Of a stretch of DNA of 64,000 bases, positions 61,575 through 64,000 are shown piece by piece. The notes below the pieces were generated by a model. The model was not told the origin of the DNA. It saw nothing but the letters and a program-made list of their open reading frames with translations, and searched no databases. The stretch's first letter is position 1. The number at the start of each line of letters is the position of its first letter. The translations under genes were made by a program, and so were the position numbers. The DNA is from Cavia porcellus (Eukaryota; Chordata; Mammalia; Rodentia; Caviidae), in NCBI RefSeq assembly GCF_034190915.1, contig NW_026947506.1:13143501-13207500 (forward strand), read 5' to 3'.

Positions 61575-64000
61575 TTGTTGATTTATTTATCTTTTTAAAT
61601 TTATTTTTATTTAAAGAAAGACAAAACAAAACAGAAAACAGGTAGAAATAGTGCATACTTTCAAAGAAAAAAATAAACAGTATTAAATCACTAGTTTGTG
61701 TTTACATATTGTCCTCTTACAAATAATTATTCAAGATACAAAAATGGAACATGTAAATGGGAATTCAAATAGGGAGACTGTAAATAGTTCTGTTTAACTA
61801 TCTAATAAAAACTAACTTATATGGCTATCAATCCTCTACACTTAAACATTTATGCATTTATCCATATCTTGATTTACGTTGAGTTTAAACAAACCAAAGC
61901 AGATTAAAATCACTCTGATCAAAGATTAATAGTAGTGCTGGATTTCAAATCATGGCACTATGGAATCAGAACTGGGTACTGTGTGCCTTTTTTTCCCTTC
62001 AAAGTATTTGTTCATTTCACCATGTGTCATAAGATCAGTTCTCGTAAACTGTTGATAGGTTTTATAGAAGCATGCTTCTTAAGATGTATTTCTATCCTTT
62101 CTATATTAGAGGGAGAAACAGAAAAAAGCAGGACAGAGAAAAACATAATCTTAGAGATACATAAAACTAAAAAGACATGTAAACATGCTGTACAAGGAGT
62201 TCTACCATGGTTATTGTGTTGTCTCTTGTTATCATCAATAGAAATGGCTATATCATTAGATAAGGTATAATTGAATATATCAGTGCATAACAGTATAATA
62301 GAAATACAGCTTTATAGTGTGGAGCTACAAAAACAGGACTTGGAATGATTCACTCCATTGTCTTCTTGATTTGATGGTTTGTGCTGAGAAGTCTGATGTA
62401 ATTCTGATGGGATTTCCCTTATAAATGATCTGCTTCTTCTCTCTCACAGCTTTTAATATTCTGTTCTTATATTGGATTTCTTGGATCTTGATGATTATAT
62501 GCCTATGTGTAGTTCTGTTTTGGTTTAGGTGGCTGGAGTTCTGTATGCCACATACACCTGAATATCTTTTCATTTTCCTATGCTTGGGAAGGTTTAGTTT
62601 ATTATTTTTGTGAATAGACTTTTTAGTTCCTTTGTTTGTACCCCTCTTTCTTCATTCACATTCATTATTCTTAAGTTATAAAACTTCTTGTCATCTTCTA
62701 GCCTTTGTATTGTTACTGCTTATTTCCTTGTTATTTTTAAGAACTTTTTCCTTTTGTGATCCTACAGTGCAAACCTGTCCTCTAATTTGTATAATCTATC
62801 CTTAGTTTTGTTCAAGCAGTTTTGTCAGCTTTCAATGGAGTTTTAAAATTCCTGGTAGTTTCTTTGAATCAGCTTCCTTTATTCTATATTTTCTCTGTTT
62901 TCCTCATGAAACATTTCTCCCCTTTTTTCCAAGATGGTTCTTCCCTTCTTCCATGTTTTTTTTCTTGACAGGTGCTTAACATTTTTTTAATTATTCTATT
63001 TGTATCATGCTTTACATTGTTAAATACTTCACCTTTGAAATTGTCTATGACTTCCTGAAGATATTGCTTTATATCTACTGGTGCCATGTCTGATATTTCA
63101 TGTTTGCTGTCTTCATTTTCCTTTGCATTTACTTTTCCTGGATCAATGTTCTCAGGATTGGGGAGTGGGAACCCTTTCTTTTGCTGCCTCTTTTCATATA
63201 TTTTGTTCCTTCCCTACAGGTGTATATAGGAGGCCCATCTTCTTTGTTTGTTGGTTACAGTTTGTCTGAAGTGCTGACTACCCTGCACTGGGCAAGAACA
63301 TGGAGATACAGACCAGGGCAGTCTATGCTGGGCCTGCCCATCTGGGTTAGTCAACCTGTTGGAGGCTTCACTGCATTATCGTGTACTTACAGGCATTGGT
63401 ACTGGTACAGGCTAGCCTATTGGTCTCAGTCTGAGGTGTGACCCAGGTCAGGTGCTCCCCACCAGTCCCACTTGAAAAGGGAGAAACTGACTGAAGTCAC
63501 TGCAGCCTCTTGTTCTGTCCAATTTGCCCGGTCCCAGAATGTCATCTGTTGGAACTCCTTTTTCTCTATGGAAGGGTTTTTATTCCTGTAATTAACTGCA
63601 GGTCGATGCAGGGTTCCCTGCCAGCTCAGCTCTCAATTCAGATCACTGGTTCCCATCCTCAGTGCAAATGTGTCTCCAGTGAATTGAAACTGGTGAGCTT
63701 TGGTGTAGTTCTATAAATCTTGGCTTCATGAGATCAAGTGCAGCAGTGGCAGCAAGTTCAAGCGGCAGCTCCAAGAGTGTAGCTGTTCCAATAGTAGCAC
63801 TGGGACTGTATTATTAAATGGTTTCTCTCAGCTTAGTTTTTATTAGGGTTGGGAGCATCTATCTCCCTCCGTCTGGAACTCACTATGCTGTATTATTTTT
63901 GGAATCTAATTGACTATCTCAGAGTTATTCTGTAGCCTGCTGTTATCTATCTGCCATCTTTCCTCCCCTGGGACTTTGTTTATTCATCCTAATAATACAA
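60926..64000. repeat. Tandem segmental duplication, start of unit C
   Basis: The homology restarts at about 60926 with the sequence seen at 455 and 22873. Unit C carries the same HAL1-like insertion as unit B at the same place (starting near 61575, ending near 63974), whereas unit A has the empty site at 1107. B and C therefore share a more recent ancestor than either does with A, or the insertion was copied between them. The unit continues beyond the window. Confidence 0.7.
61575..63974 (-). mobile_element. HAL1-like element, unit C (internally deleted)
   Basis: Same insertion as 23646-27270, ending at the shared target TTTGTTTATT (63975-63984). About 1.2 kb spanning most of the 3' UTR and the 3' end of ORF1 (equivalent to 24405-25640) is missing, with the join near 62336. 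ORF1 remnants are at 62325-62573 (RIIKIQEIQ-like C-terminal domain) and 62884-63087. The nested SINE of unit B is in the deleted part. Confidence 0.75.

Overview
This is eukaryotic, mammalian-type DNA. The tRNA-derived ID-like SINEs, monomeric B1-like (7SL) SINEs, an L1 lineage with a monomer-type 5' end, class II ERV remnants and KRAB zinc-finger exons together point to a rodent. The ID-like SINE 3' part (ending GGTACCGATAAAAAGG) is not the mouse or rat consensus I know, so the species is left open. There are no prokaryotic features and no rRNA or functional tRNA genes.

Layout. The window is a tandemly duplicated KRAB-zinc-finger (KZFP) locus. Unit A runs from about 455 to 22872, unit B from about 22873 to 60925, and unit C starts at about 60926 and runs off the end. 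Each complete unit has the same order: LTR-like repeat, a minus-strand class II ERV remnant, a long non-coding stretch, a minus-strand ZF exon, a 61-bp exon, a KRAB-A exon, B1-like repeats, a GC-richer candidate promoter, an antisense L1 fragment, and a shared tail. Bases 1-454 are another copy of the LTR-like repeat found at 1240-1800.

Genes. Unit B carries a KZFP with three exons whose splice sites and phases all agree: a 127-bp KRAB-A exon (47545-47671), a 61-bp exon (47172-47232) and a zinc-finger exon (44340-45747) with 13 well-formed C2H2 fingers. The unit A copy (KRAB-A 14859-14985, middle exon about 14601-14660, ZF exon about 11390-12520) is a pseudogene: it has lost the middle-exon acceptor and carries frameshifts and stops. 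Nearly every finger, in both copies, has cysteine where C2H2 fingers normally have the core leucine.

Mobile DNA explains most of the size difference between A and B. Unit B gained a 7.0-kb L1 (30521-37528) with a perfect 16-bp target-site duplication (TSD), ORF1-only L1 derivatives (HAL1-like; 23646-27270 minus, 47814-51528 plus), and a 5'-inverted 3' end of the same family (41995-43442). Unit C shares the first HAL1-like insertion. Several ID-like SINEs are present in one unit and absent from the matching site in another, so their order of insertion can be read. ORF1, ORF2 and the ERV genes are all broken.

The three KZFP exons should be spliced into one protein: a KRAB domain that recruits the TRIM28/KAP1 silencing complex, and a finger array that binds DNA. 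Its first (ATG) exon was not identified. The retroelements around it are the class of sequence such proteins usually repress, but no target can be read from this window.
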